From assembly GCF_049860805.1 (NCBI RefSeq), contig NZ_CP187555.1, positions 620,001 to 684,000 on the forward strand: 64,000 bases of DNA, written 5' to 3'. This DNA comes from Parabacteroides sp900760525. GTDB lineage: Bacteria > Bacteroidota > Bacteroidia > Bacteroidales > Tannerellaceae. The position numbers and the translations under genes were made by a program. This document shows, piece after piece, positions 55,614 through 63,334 of the stretch (position 1 is its first letter; every line of letters begins with the position of its first letter). The notes beneath the pieces were generated by a model. The model searched no databases, was not told where the DNA came from, and saw nothing but the letters and a program-made list of their open reading frames with translations.

Positions 55614-56518
55614 TTGATTTTAAGTTCGTTAATCACTTTGGCTGCCACTATATCCGAATTTTCCACCCGGATAGTTTGGTGTCTGCCCCCGTTCTTTTCC
55701 ACCAGTTCAATGACTAATATCTTATCGTCAGGGATAGTGAACTGTGGAACGGTGTACACGGTGCGGACAGTACTTTTACCACCGATAACCAGTATCTCGT
55801 TATAGCTCCGCACCGGGTCAATGACCGTTTCCTGAATAGCCGTTCTTTTGGCTACTTTCTTATCCACAATCTTGAAACGGATAAAATCGGTATCAAACGG
55901 TACGTTTGAACTGTTCCTTATTTGTGTGTGGAAGTAGAACAGTCCGTTATGCGAATAAATGCCCTTTACCAAGAACTGCACCCCGAAACGCTTGCATCCC
56001 AGATGTTTTATTTCCCGGTCATTGTTCTTGTAGATGGACTGCATAATCAGCTTTACCAAAAGCGGGCTTTCGTTACCCAGTTCACGGAAATAGATGTTCA
56101 TCCGGGTATGGCTGAAATCTGTCGTGTCCTCATTCTCCAAGAAATCTTTCATTTCGATGTTCAGCATTTCCGGTTCGTGTGCGTATTTCGTATTGAAAGA
56201 ATAAAAGCTGCCATCCTCACAGATAACGGAAAAATTGGTTTCACCGGGAAAGCCCTCTGTCGTAGCCTTGACCCTGACAACATTTTCCGCCCCATCCGCT
56301 TTTCCGGCGATAATGTAGTTACTGCCTAAGTCTACATACTTAACGGCAGACGGGAAAATGATGTGTACCGTTTTGGCGAATGTCACCTGTACGCCGTAAG
56401 GTGTCACCATTTGGCGGTAAGGCAGCTTTTTAGTAATGCCCTGATACAAATCGTTACTTTGTGCTTTCACTGAAACCACGCCCAAAACAAGAGCGAATAA
56501 AATCATTAACTTTTTCAT
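55610..56518 (-). CDS. traN: Conjugative transposon protein TraN (DUF4138)
   Basis: A 302-residue exported protein starting MKKLMILFALVLGVVSVKAQ; I chose the ATG at 56518 because it begins the signal peptide. The VTFAKTVHIIFPSAVKYVDL and ITGK/IAGKADGAENVVRVKA segments are typical of TraN, a VirB9-like periplasmic/outer-membrane part of the ICE type IV secretion channel. Neighbours traM and traO are in canonical order. Confidence 0.88.
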   Translation of the reverse strand: MKKLMILFALVLGVVSVKAQSNDLYQGITKKLPYRQMVTPYGVQVTFAKTVHIIFPSAVKYVDLGSNYIIAGKADGAENVVRVKATTEGFPGETNFSVICEDGSFYSFNTKYAHEPEMLNIEMKDFLENEDTTDFSHTRMNIYFRELGNESPLLVKLIMQSIYKNNDREIKHLGCKRFGVQFLVKGIYSHNGLFYFHTQIRNSSNVPFDTDFIRFKIVDKKVAKRTAIQETVIDPVRSYNEILVIGGKSTVRTVYTVPQFTIPDDKILVIELVEKNGGRHQTIRVENSDIVAAKVINELKIK

Positions 56519-56556
56519 TTGGATTGAAATTTTTGTAGTTGATAATTGATACATAG

Positions 56557-57936
56557 TTATTGTTGTTTGGCGTAAAGCATCACCTGATAGTTCGCTTTCA
56601 GGTGTACTTTTACCGTTCTGAATTTCTTAGCGAGGTATTGTGAACCGCCTTGCATCAAGCCCCTTGTAATATCCATTGCGACCTGTTGCCCGGCACTTTG
56701 CGCAAATGAAATGCTCGTACCCAGTCCCGCACCAATATTTGCCATCGCTTCTTTTGCCGCTTCCTGTTCCAGTGACGAGGGGACGGAAAGCCCCTTCTGC
56801 CCGTCACTGTCGTAAACGGCAAGTTCCACCGGAATAATGTTACCCGCATATTCAAGCGAGGAAACCAGTATGTCGAGCCGTTCACCCTGAACTTTGGCAC
56901 TTCCTGAAACAAGGCTGTTTTTCGGGACAATCACGTTTCCCGCTTGCAACGGTTCTAATAGCCGCAGTTTAACGGTCTGCCCGTCCGTAAGTGTTTGGTC
57001 GTTATGAATACACGCCCGGATAGTGTTCTTTCCCATCGAATAACCGCAGCCGACCGCCGTGTTAAACCCGTAATTGCGTGGCTTGCCGTATTCGGCTATA
57101 AATTCGCTGTTGCTCATGGGCTGTTGCAATCCTGAAACTGTTCTGTCCGATACCGATTTCACAGGTGTGGCATTTCCTTTACTCTGAACGGGTGTGGACG
57201 GTGTGGCCTGTGCAATCTGTCCCGGCTGTGAACTTTGCCCGTTTTGTCCGTTCATATACTTTGCCGCCAGTTCGTAGGACTTTTCCATAAGAGCCACCTG
57301 TTCATCCATGCTGCCCGCCCCGTTTTCTTTCGCATCGAGCCGGGCAGTGAGTTCTTCCACCTTACGTTTCAGTTCTTCCTTTTCCTTGTCCTCTTTCGGC
57401 GTTTCGTAGAAACTGCCTAATTGACGGTTCATGTCCCGGTAAGCTGCCGCCGAAGACTGGATAGAGGAACGCTTATTATTCGGCACACCCGCCCCGAAAT
57501 CTATCACGGCAGTTTTCGGCTTTCCTGCCGGAGCATCATCTATCAGAGTCAAATCTTCCCCCTTTCCGTTTTTCTCTCCGAGCGAAAAGGCAAAATCCTG
57601 CAAGGAGCGCATCTTGTCCGCCTGTTTGTTCTCCATCTGTTCCTGTTCGTAGGCGGTCTTTTTATCGCTGATTATCCCGTCCCCTTTGGGCTGCGGTATA
57701 TCGGCGTTAAATCCGCCCACGCTTTCCACCGTTGCTTCGTCCTTTTCGGACGGTGCAAAAATCAGGTACATAGCCCCCAAGAAAACCAGTCCCATAAGCG
57801 GGTAAACCAGCATCTTCTTTCGTTGCTGTATCTGCTGCGGGGTCAGTTCCTTTTTTTCCTTTTCCTGTTTTGCGGATTCTTTTCCCTTTTCCGTTTCCGG
57901 TGCGGGAACTTCATTCTTCACTTCTTTCTCTTCCAT
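56557..57936 (-). CDS. traM: Conjugative transposon protein TraM (VirB10-like)
   Basis: A 459-residue protein: charged cytoplasmic N-terminus (KEVKNEVPAPETEKGKESAK), one membrane helix (about residues 48-65, YPLMGLVFLGAMYLIFAP), a long linker and a C-terminal domain with LRLLEPLQAGNVIVPKNSLV and VHLKANYQVMLYAKQQ. This matches TraM, the VirB10-like scaffold bridging the two membranes. Its first 26 bases overlap the end of traL. Confidence 0.9.
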   Translation of the reverse strand: MEEKEVKNEVPAPETEKGKESAKQEKEKKELTPQQIQQRKKMLVYPLMGLVFLGAMYLIFAPSEKDEATVESVGGFNADIPQPKGDGIISDKKTAYEQEQMENKQADKMRSLQDFAFSLGEKNGKGEDLTLIDDAPAGKPKTAVIDFGAGVPNNKRSSIQSSAAAYRDMNRQLGSFYETPKEDKEKEELKRKVEELTARLDAKENGAGSMDEQVALMEKSYELAAKYMNGQNGQSSQPGQIAQATPSTPVQSKGNATPVKSVSDRTVSGLQQPMSNSEFIAEYGKPRNYGFNTAVGCGYSMGKNTIRACIHNDQTLTDGQTVKLRLLEPLQAGNVIVPKNSLVSGSAKVQGERLDILVSSLEYAGNIIPVELAVYDSDGQKGLSVPSSLEQEAAKEAMANIGAGLGTSISFAQSAGQQVAMDITRGLMQGGSQYLAKKFRTVKVHLKANYQVMLYAKQQ

Positions 57937-58216
57937 TGTCTGACTGATTAAAAATGTTCGTACTGTCTTTACTTTGTAGCTGCAACTGCCTGATGTGTTC
58001 TATCCGCAGGATTTCGCCATCCTCTTTCCCTATCCGGTAAATGGATGATACCGTGAAGTAGATGGATAACCCGCCGAAAAACAGGAGCATAAGCAGGATT
58101 ACCGCCAGCCTTATTTCCGGTGTCATGCGCCCGCACAGGCGGCGGAGTTTTTCATCCGCCCAGTCCTGAACATGGGTAATCGCCTGATTAACCGGAGAGA
58201 GTATTTTCCGTATCAT
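57911..58216 (-). CDS. traL: Conjugative transposon protein TraL (DUF3989)
   Basis: A 101-residue single-pass membrane protein (LAVILLMLLFFGGLSIYFTV helix) starting MIRKILSPVNQAITHVQDWA. It matches TraL by length, topology and position between traK and traM. Its role in the mating channel is unknown. It overlaps traM by 26 bases. Confidence 0.82.
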   Translation of the reverse strand: MIRKILSPVNQAITHVQDWADEKLRRLCGRMTPEIRLAVILLMLLFFGGLSIYFTVSSIYRIGKEDGEILRIEHIRQLQLQSKDSTNIFNQSDNGRERSEE

Positions 58217-58219
58217 GGT

Positions 58220-58843
58220 TTACCGCTTTATGGTGTTCAAGTCCTTGTTTTCCGTTATCTCGAAACTTTCCATGATAAAGCCGTGCGGGTTGTTGTCCGA
58301 GCGCACAGCGTTCAGCAACCGGCAACGGGTGACAAGGCTTCTTTCCGTCACGCTGCTTTCACGGATAATCATTTGCCGGGCATAGGTAGTCACCGCATAC
58401 GGGTACACATCGAAATTGCATGAAACGCTGTCTATCCGTATTGTTTGGCTGATATTGCCCGATATGATACGGTTGTAATACCCTTTTTCCGAGAGGTCAC
58501 GGTAATAGTTGAATGCGCTCTTATCGGCAAGGAACAGCGACCGTTTGATATTGCTTTCGATAGCGTTCTTATCGGGTGAGAGCGTGAAAAAGAGTTCGTG
58601 GAAACGCTTCACGTGTTCCCTTGCTTCAACCGGACGGTTTTGCGAGAGGTCTTGCGAAAGCGCAAGCATCAACGATTTGCCACCGTCCAGCACATAAATC
58701 TTCTGCCGTTGCGCTTCGGCAAACGTGTAGGAGTTCCAAACGGCATAACCTGTTATCAGGGTACACATCACGACAAACACAATACCGAAAAGCCGTATCT
58801 GTTTGAAACTGGTTTCAATGTTCTTTAAACTTTTAAATTCCAT
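58220..58843 (-). CDS. traK: Conjugative transposon protein TraK (VirB8-like)
   Basis: A 207-residue protein with one N-terminal membrane helix (FGIVFVVMCTLITGYAVW) and a periplasmic domain (FNYYRDLSEKGYYNRIISGN; VSCNFDVYPYAVTTYARQMI). It is the TraK family of Bacteroidetes ICEs, thought to act like VirB8 in channel assembly. It starts MEFKSLKNIETSFKQIR, the family consensus, and lies three bases upstream of traL. Confidence 0.88.
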   Translation of the reverse strand: MEFKSLKNIETSFKQIRLFGIVFVVMCTLITGYAVWNSYTFAEAQRQKIYVLDGGKSLMLALSQDLSQNRPVEAREHVKRFHELFFTLSPDKNAIESNIKRSLFLADKSAFNYYRDLSEKGYYNRIISGNISQTIRIDSVSCNFDVYPYAVTTYARQMIIRESSVTERSLVTRCRLLNAVRSDNNPHGFIMESFEITENKDLNTIKR

Positions 58844-58855
58844 CTTGATTTTTAT

Positions 58856-59881
58856 TTATTGATTACTTTTGATTAGTTTACCGCCGACCCTGCCGCCAGC
58901 GTTTCCGGTTGCTGCCCCGGCTACCGCACCGACACCGCTACCCGCTTTGTTAGCCGCACTGTTTATATTCCGGCTCATGTTACCCATTCCGCCCGCCTGA
59001 ATAATCCAGTTCGATACGGTGGGGATGGTGAAGTAACCGACAATGCCGATTATCATAAAAATTATGTACACGCTATTGCTGCTGTCCGGTATGAAATTGG
59101 GGTCTGATAGCTCTTGAATATCCTTTTGCAGCATAAGCACCTGTATTCGGGCAAGAATGGAACTGAACAGGTCGGAAACGGGCAACCACAGGTAAACGGA
59201 AATGTACCTTGTTATCCATTGGGTCAGTGTCGCCTGAAAGCCATCATACACGCTGATGGCAAAGGCTATTGGACCCAGTATGGCAAGGACAATCAAGAAA
59301 AAGGTTCGGATAGTGTCTATCACAAGGGCTGCCGCCTGAAAGAGCAGTTCCAAAAGTTCCCTGAACCAGTCCCGGACGGATTGCTTGATATTATGTGCCG
59401 CCCTATCCATATACATGCCGCCCATCGTGGCTATGTCTTTGGCAGACCACCCCAGTTCATCTATCTGCTTGTCAAACGCTTCATCCGAAACAAGATAAGC
59501 CGTTTCCGGATTGCGTACCATCGCTTCATATTCCAGCTTGTCCTTTTGTTCCCGGTAAGCGTTCATATCGAAAGTTTGCGTTTCGAGCATATTGTTACAG
59601 CCCTTGACTACTGGCGACATCACGCTGTTAATCGTACCCAGTACGAATGTGGGAAAGAACATAATACAGAAGCCAATCACAAAAGGACGGAGCAAAGGGT
59701 AAACGTCTATCGGTTCGACACTGGCGAGCGACTGCCATACTTTGGCAGCCACATAGAACAATGCGCCCAGTCCCGCTATTCCTTTGGCTACCCCCGCCAT
59801 GTTCCCGCATAACGGCATCATGTCCGTGTACAGACTTCGTAAAATCTGATGCAGGTTATCAAATTCGATTGCTAATAACAT
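58856..59881 (-). CDS. traJ: Conjugative transposon protein TraJ (VirB6-like)
   Basis: A 341-residue polytopic membrane protein. Hydrophobic segments include GIAGLGALFYVAAKVWQSLA, FVIGFCIMFFPTFVLGTINS, TFFLIVLAILGPIAFAISVY and VYIIFMIIGIVGYFTIPTVS, and the C-terminus is Gly/Ala-rich (GVGAVAGAATGNAGGRVGG). It matches TraJ, the probable VirB6-like pore subunit. It lies 19 bases downstream of traI. Confidence 0.9.
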   Translation of the reverse strand: MLLAIEFDNLHQILRSLYTDMMPLCGNMAGVAKGIAGLGALFYVAAKVWQSLASVEPIDVYPLLRPFVIGFCIMFFPTFVLGTINSVMSPVVKGCNNMLETQTFDMNAYREQKDKLEYEAMVRNPETAYLVSDEAFDKQIDELGWSAKDIATMGGMYMDRAAHNIKQSVRDWFRELLELLFQAAALVIDTIRTFFLIVLAILGPIAFAISVYDGFQATLTQWITRYISVYLWLPVSDLFSSILARIQVLMLQKDIQELSDPNFIPDSSNSVYIIFMIIGIVGYFTIPTVSNWIIQAGGMGNMSRNINSAANKAGSGVGAVAGAATGNAGGRVGGKLIKSNQ

Positions 59882-59900
59882 ACTTGTCTGTTTTTAGAGG

Positions 59901-60337
59901 TTACCAGTAACGTTCATCCGCCGAGCCGTAAAGAGCCATTACCCGGTCGGTGTCCTTTTTCTTTTTCGCCCGTAGGTAGGAAACGGAAATATTCTTGCGG
60001 GTATAATAACTCACCAAGTCCCGATAGTTCCTGATGGCGTTATACGTCCGGTCGATTACGTCCATCCGTTCCTTGTCCGACATGGAAAGCCCGTTGATGT
60101 TCACCACGCTTTTCATTTCTTCCAGTACATCGGAACTTTCCTGCAACAGTTGGGTATAGCCGTAAGCAATCGCCGAAAGTTCGTCCGGTGTATAGTTTTC
60201 ATCCGAAAGCATCTTCTGAAAACTGTTCACGTATATATCGGAAATCTCCCCGATAAGCAGGATGGACTTTTGTACTTTCCGGGCATCTTTGACAAGGTTA
60301 TGCACTGATTTTAAGGCATCGTAATATTCCTTGTCGG
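59901..60337 (-). CDS. traI: Conjugative transposon protein TraI (DUF4141), exon 2
   Basis: 437 bases encoding the end of residue 66 to residue 210 of spliced TraI: DKEYYDALKSVHNLVKDARK to MALYGSADERYW. The reading frame continues upstream into intron sequence without a proper start. Joining to exon 1 (62750-62945) gives 633 bases, exactly 211 codons including stop. TraI/DUF4141 is a mainly helical exported protein of the mating apparatus, located between traG/DUF3876 and traJ in canonical order. Confidence 0.88.
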
Positions 60338-60373
60338 GTAGGTCGGGGGTATTGCTACCCCTTTCCCCCCTAA

Positions 60374-60407
60374 GAACCGTACATGATACTTTCGCATCAT
60401 ACGGCTC
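60374..60407 (-). ncRNA. Group II intron domain V (intron 3)
   Basis: 34-nt hairpin GAGCCGTATGATGCGAAAG...GTACGGTTC with the AGC triad and a GAAA tetraloop. It starts 20 bases after the maturase stop. Confidence 0.88.
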
Positions 60408-60426
60408 AAGCAACTCAAAATTTCTG

Positions 60427-62109
60427 TTATGAAACCGGCTCATATTCTTCATTATTAAAAGGTTGAACATTATTTCTACCGCAGTAGCTATGCACGAGCA
60501 TTCGCTCGGTTTTACCGTGAACCACTTTTTCGGATACCCGCCAAGGAGTATTCCGGGTAATGGGTTCCCCACAGTAGGGACATTTTCGCTGTTGGCGTTT
60601 CCAAATACGAACTATCGTATTCCTACCTTTTGCAGACTGGAGCATCAGACGGGTTTCCCGTTTTTCAAAATACTCTGTCCAATCCGGGTCGTAGGGGTTT
60701 GCATCACATTTAAGCTTTGCATAGCGGGTAATTTTAGTATCCGTCAGCCACTTAATCGGGTACAGTCCTTGCCTACCGTCCTTGTCGAAAGGTGCGGCGA
60801 AGACCCAAGACCTGCCCCTGTGCTTATGGAAATACCTCTCTGCTACCCACCATTTCCCTTTCGCTGGATGTCGTCGGAGCGACCATTGCAAAAGTTTCTG
60901 GTAGATATGGAAGTCCATTTTTTGGAACACTTTGCCCGATACCACGTGTTGGTAATAATTCGCCCATCCGGTAATGACCGGATTAAGAAGCCTAATAAGC
61001 GATTCCTGCGGGATAGTTTTGTGAGAATTGAAAATCTCGTTAATCTTCCGCTGAAATTTCTTTTGGCTCTCCTTTGACGGCGTAATTAGAAACTTGCCTT
61101 TATACTTCCTAATGTTGAATCCAAGAAAATCAAAACCTTCGTCGATGTGAGTAATCTTCGTCTTTTCTTCTGATAGGGTAAGCCCCCGTGCCTGAAGAAA
61201 CTCTTTGACCATCGGCATGATTTCCTGTTCGAGCATCTCCTTACTTATACTGGTGATTATAAAGTCATCGGCATACCGTATAAGATGCACTTTCGGATAG
61301 TATGATCTCTTAGGGCTGTACAAATCAACCCTGTGAAACTTTGCTTCAAGCATTGTTTGCAGACCGTCAAGTGCCATATTCGCAAGCGTCGGCGAGATAA
61401 TACCGCCCTGCGGAGTACCTTCCTCGGTGGGGAAAAGCTGTTTATTGAAAATAAAACCGCTTTTCAGCCACTTACGGAGCATCACTTTATCCATCGGGAT
61501 ATTGTTCAGCAACCATTCGTGGTTGATGTGGTCGAAGCATCCTTTGATGTCGCCCTCTAAAATCCACTGCGGGGATGACTCTTTGGACAGGTTGATGTAG
61601 CACTGATGTATGGCGTCGCCCGTGCATCTTTCCCTACGGAAACCGTATGAATGGTTGTCCGCTGTGGTTTCGGCAACGGGGTCTAATGCCATAAGGTACA
61701 ATGCCTGCATCGCCCTGTCTTTCATCGTCGGTATCCCTAACGGGCGCAATTTCCCGTTACTCTTACGAATATTTACCCGTTTCAAAGGCATGGGATTGTA
61801 GTTCCGCCTTTTCAACTCTGTGATAGCGTTCGCCTTAGCGATAGAAGTAGACCATAAAACCTTGTCCACTCCCGATGTGTTCTTCCCTTTGTTGGAAGTC
61901 ACCCGTTTAACGGCTAATGCCTTAGCCGCGAACGAATGGGTCAGTAGCCATTGCAGGGCTTTCACCTTGCCGTAGCGACCTTCCTTTTGAGCCTTTACAA
62001 TACGTGCTTGCAGCTTTCTAACCTCTAACTCGCATTTGTTCCAGTCGATACTTTCCCAATTGCTGATTGTTTGGTCAGTAGGCGCACACGATGTTCTAAT
62101 CTCGTTCAT
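60427..62109 (-). CDS. ltrA: Group II intron-encoded reverse transcriptase/maturase (intron 3, LtrA-type)
   Basis: A 560-residue protein starting MNEIRTSCAPTDQTISNWES. It has an RT N-terminal domain (RVTSNKGKNTSGVDKVLW), palm motifs WILEGDIKGCFDHINHEWLL, EEGTPQGGIISPTLANMALD and LIRYADDFIITS, the X/maturase domain (GWANYYQHVVSGKVFQKMD) and a C-terminal HNH (CPYCGEPI, HSYC). The chosen ATG (62109) is preceded at seven bases by GGAGG, a strong Shine-Dalgarno unusual for Bacteroidetes genes. It is distantly related to the two other intron proteins here, probably of the chloroplast-like class. Confidence 0.93.
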   Translation of the reverse strand: MNEIRTSCAPTDQTISNWESIDWNKCELEVRKLQARIVKAQKEGRYGKVKALQWLLTHSFAAKALAVKRVTSNKGKNTSGVDKVLWSTSIAKANAITELKRRNYNPMPLKRVNIRKSNGKLRPLGIPTMKDRAMQALYLMALDPVAETTADNHSYGFRRERCTGDAIHQCYINLSKESSPQWILEGDIKGCFDHINHEWLLNNIPMDKVMLRKWLKSGFIFNKQLFPTEEGTPQGGIISPTLANMALDGLQTMLEAKFHRVDLYSPKRSYYPKVHLIRYADDFIITSISKEMLEQEIMPMVKEFLQARGLTLSEEKTKITHIDEGFDFLGFNIRKYKGKFLITPSKESQKKFQRKINEIFNSHKTIPQESLIRLLNPVITGWANYYQHVVSGKVFQKMDFHIYQKLLQWSLRRHPAKGKWWVAERYFHKHRGRSWVFAAPFDKDGRQGLYPIKWLTDTKITRYAKLKCDANPYDPDWTEYFEKRETRLMLQSAKGRNTIVRIWKRQQRKCPYCGEPITRNTPWRVSEKVVHGKTERMLVHSYCGRNNVQPFNNEEYEPVS

Positions 62110-62749
62110 TTGCTTTCCTCCTTTTTTATAGTTCAACAAGTTTCTTGTAAAGAGTTACCTAACGCGGAAGTCTGCCCGGTTTCCCGTGAGGTGACGTTTA
62201 AACCTCTATCCATCCCATTACAGAATGGCATTCGCTTTCTCCGCAATCCTATACCCGCATCCCGTTCGGCTTGCCTTGCGGCTCACTTACCTATCGAATG
62301 ATAGGAGAAATACGGGCTTACCACGTTTTACATAAATGACTTTCGAATGACTTAGGCTCTGTCTATACACCGGCAGCTCTAGTGTCCGTGTAGCCCCACA
62401 AGGTTCGGGGTTATCCGGCTGCTTACCATTTTGGTTCAAGCCTTATAGCATCTTTAGCTCGTTTCATACCTTACGATGCGTCAAAAACAGTTCACTCTCG
62501 TTAGCCATATCACTCAGCCTCGCTCCCTAACCTCCTGATGCTGGCGGTCGTTGCGTCCACCTTACGGCTTCGGCTTCCCCTTTAGGGTGGGTTACTTTGT
62601 CCGGAGCAGCTTCGTACAAAACAATTACTCGTGATGCACGTGCCCGTAGGCTACCACTGACGGAACAGTGGGTTTAAACTTTGGCTTACCGTTCCCGACG
62701 GTTAGCCGCTTGTTAAACAATCATTTATGCAACTATACGTGTCGCACAC

Positions 62750-62945
62750 CTTGTTGATAAATCTTTACCGTTTCCTGAAAATTCTTTATCATGTTCTGTG
62801 CGGTGGATGATGTCTGTACGATGTTCTTTGATGCATTGATAATCCCTTGCGCCAAATTACCGGGGTCACTCACCACCCACTGTGCACTTACCTTTCCAGC
62901 AAACAGGCTGCATACTACGAGCAGCATTATAATCTTTGTTCTCAT
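62750..62945 (-). CDS. traI: Conjugative transposon protein TraI (DUF4141), exon 1
   Basis: 196 bases encoding residues 1-65 and the first base of codon 66. It starts MRTKIIMLLVVCSLFAGKVS, a signal peptide, followed by QWVVSDPGNLAQGIINASKN and NMIKNFQETVKIYQQ. In unspliced RNA the frame runs into intron 3 and stops after five residues (GVRHV). It follows the DUF3876 gene by four bases. Confidence 0.88.
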
Positions 62946-62949
62946 ACGC

Positions 62950-63306
62950 TTATTTCTTTATTGGTTGTTTACTCCGTTTGTATTCTCCACCGGGTGAAAG
63001 TAGAATCCGGTCGTTCTCTTTGTCGTAGGTCAGCAAGACGGAAAGCCCCGTTTCGATGAACAGGTTTCTGTCCTGTTCTGAAATCTGATAGGTTTCCGTT
63101 TGGACAGTCCCCCGGTAGGTCTTTCGATAGGTCGTTACCCGGTAATGCCCGTTTTCTTCAAAAAGGGTAAATGCCGGACGATTTTTTACACTTTTCCAGT
63201 CGCCACGCATCGCCCTAAGACGGTCGGCGTTCGTTTCCTTACAGGAAGAAAACCCCAGTAACAAGGTGCATAGCAGCACCGGAAACAAAAATTTTAAATG
63301 TTTCAT
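62950..63306 (-). CDS. DUF3876 family ICE lipoprotein
   Basis: A 118-residue lipoprotein with signal peptide and lipobox LGFSSC (MKHLKFLFPVLLCTLLLGFS). The mature part has RLRAMRGDWKSVKNRPAFTL and a beta-rich domain ending LSPGGEYKRSKQPIKK. It matches the DUF3876 proteins found between traG and traI in Bacteroidetes ICEs. Function in transfer unknown. Confidence 0.82.
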   Translation of the reverse strand: MKHLKFLFPVLLCTLLLGFSSCKETNADRLRAMRGDWKSVKNRPAFTLFEENGHYRVTTYRKTYRGTVQTETYQISEQDRNLFIETGLSVLLTYDKENDRILLSPGGEYKRSKQPIKK

Positions 63307-63334
63307 ACTGATTGATTTTTAAATTGTTGATTGA

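Larger units (their letters stand above)
60338..62749 (-). mobile_element. Group II intron 3 (in traI)
   Basis: 2412 bases on the minus strand. It starts GTGTGCGAC (GTGYG consensus) at 62749 and ends CTAC at 60338. Domain V lies at 60374-60407. Exact removal joins G to CC to make an alanine codon and restores TraI. It encodes a reverse transcriptase unlike those of introns 1 and 2. The region 62140-62749, before the ORF, holds ribozyme domains I-III and no gene. It is co-oriented with its host gene, as required for splicing. Confidence 0.88.
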
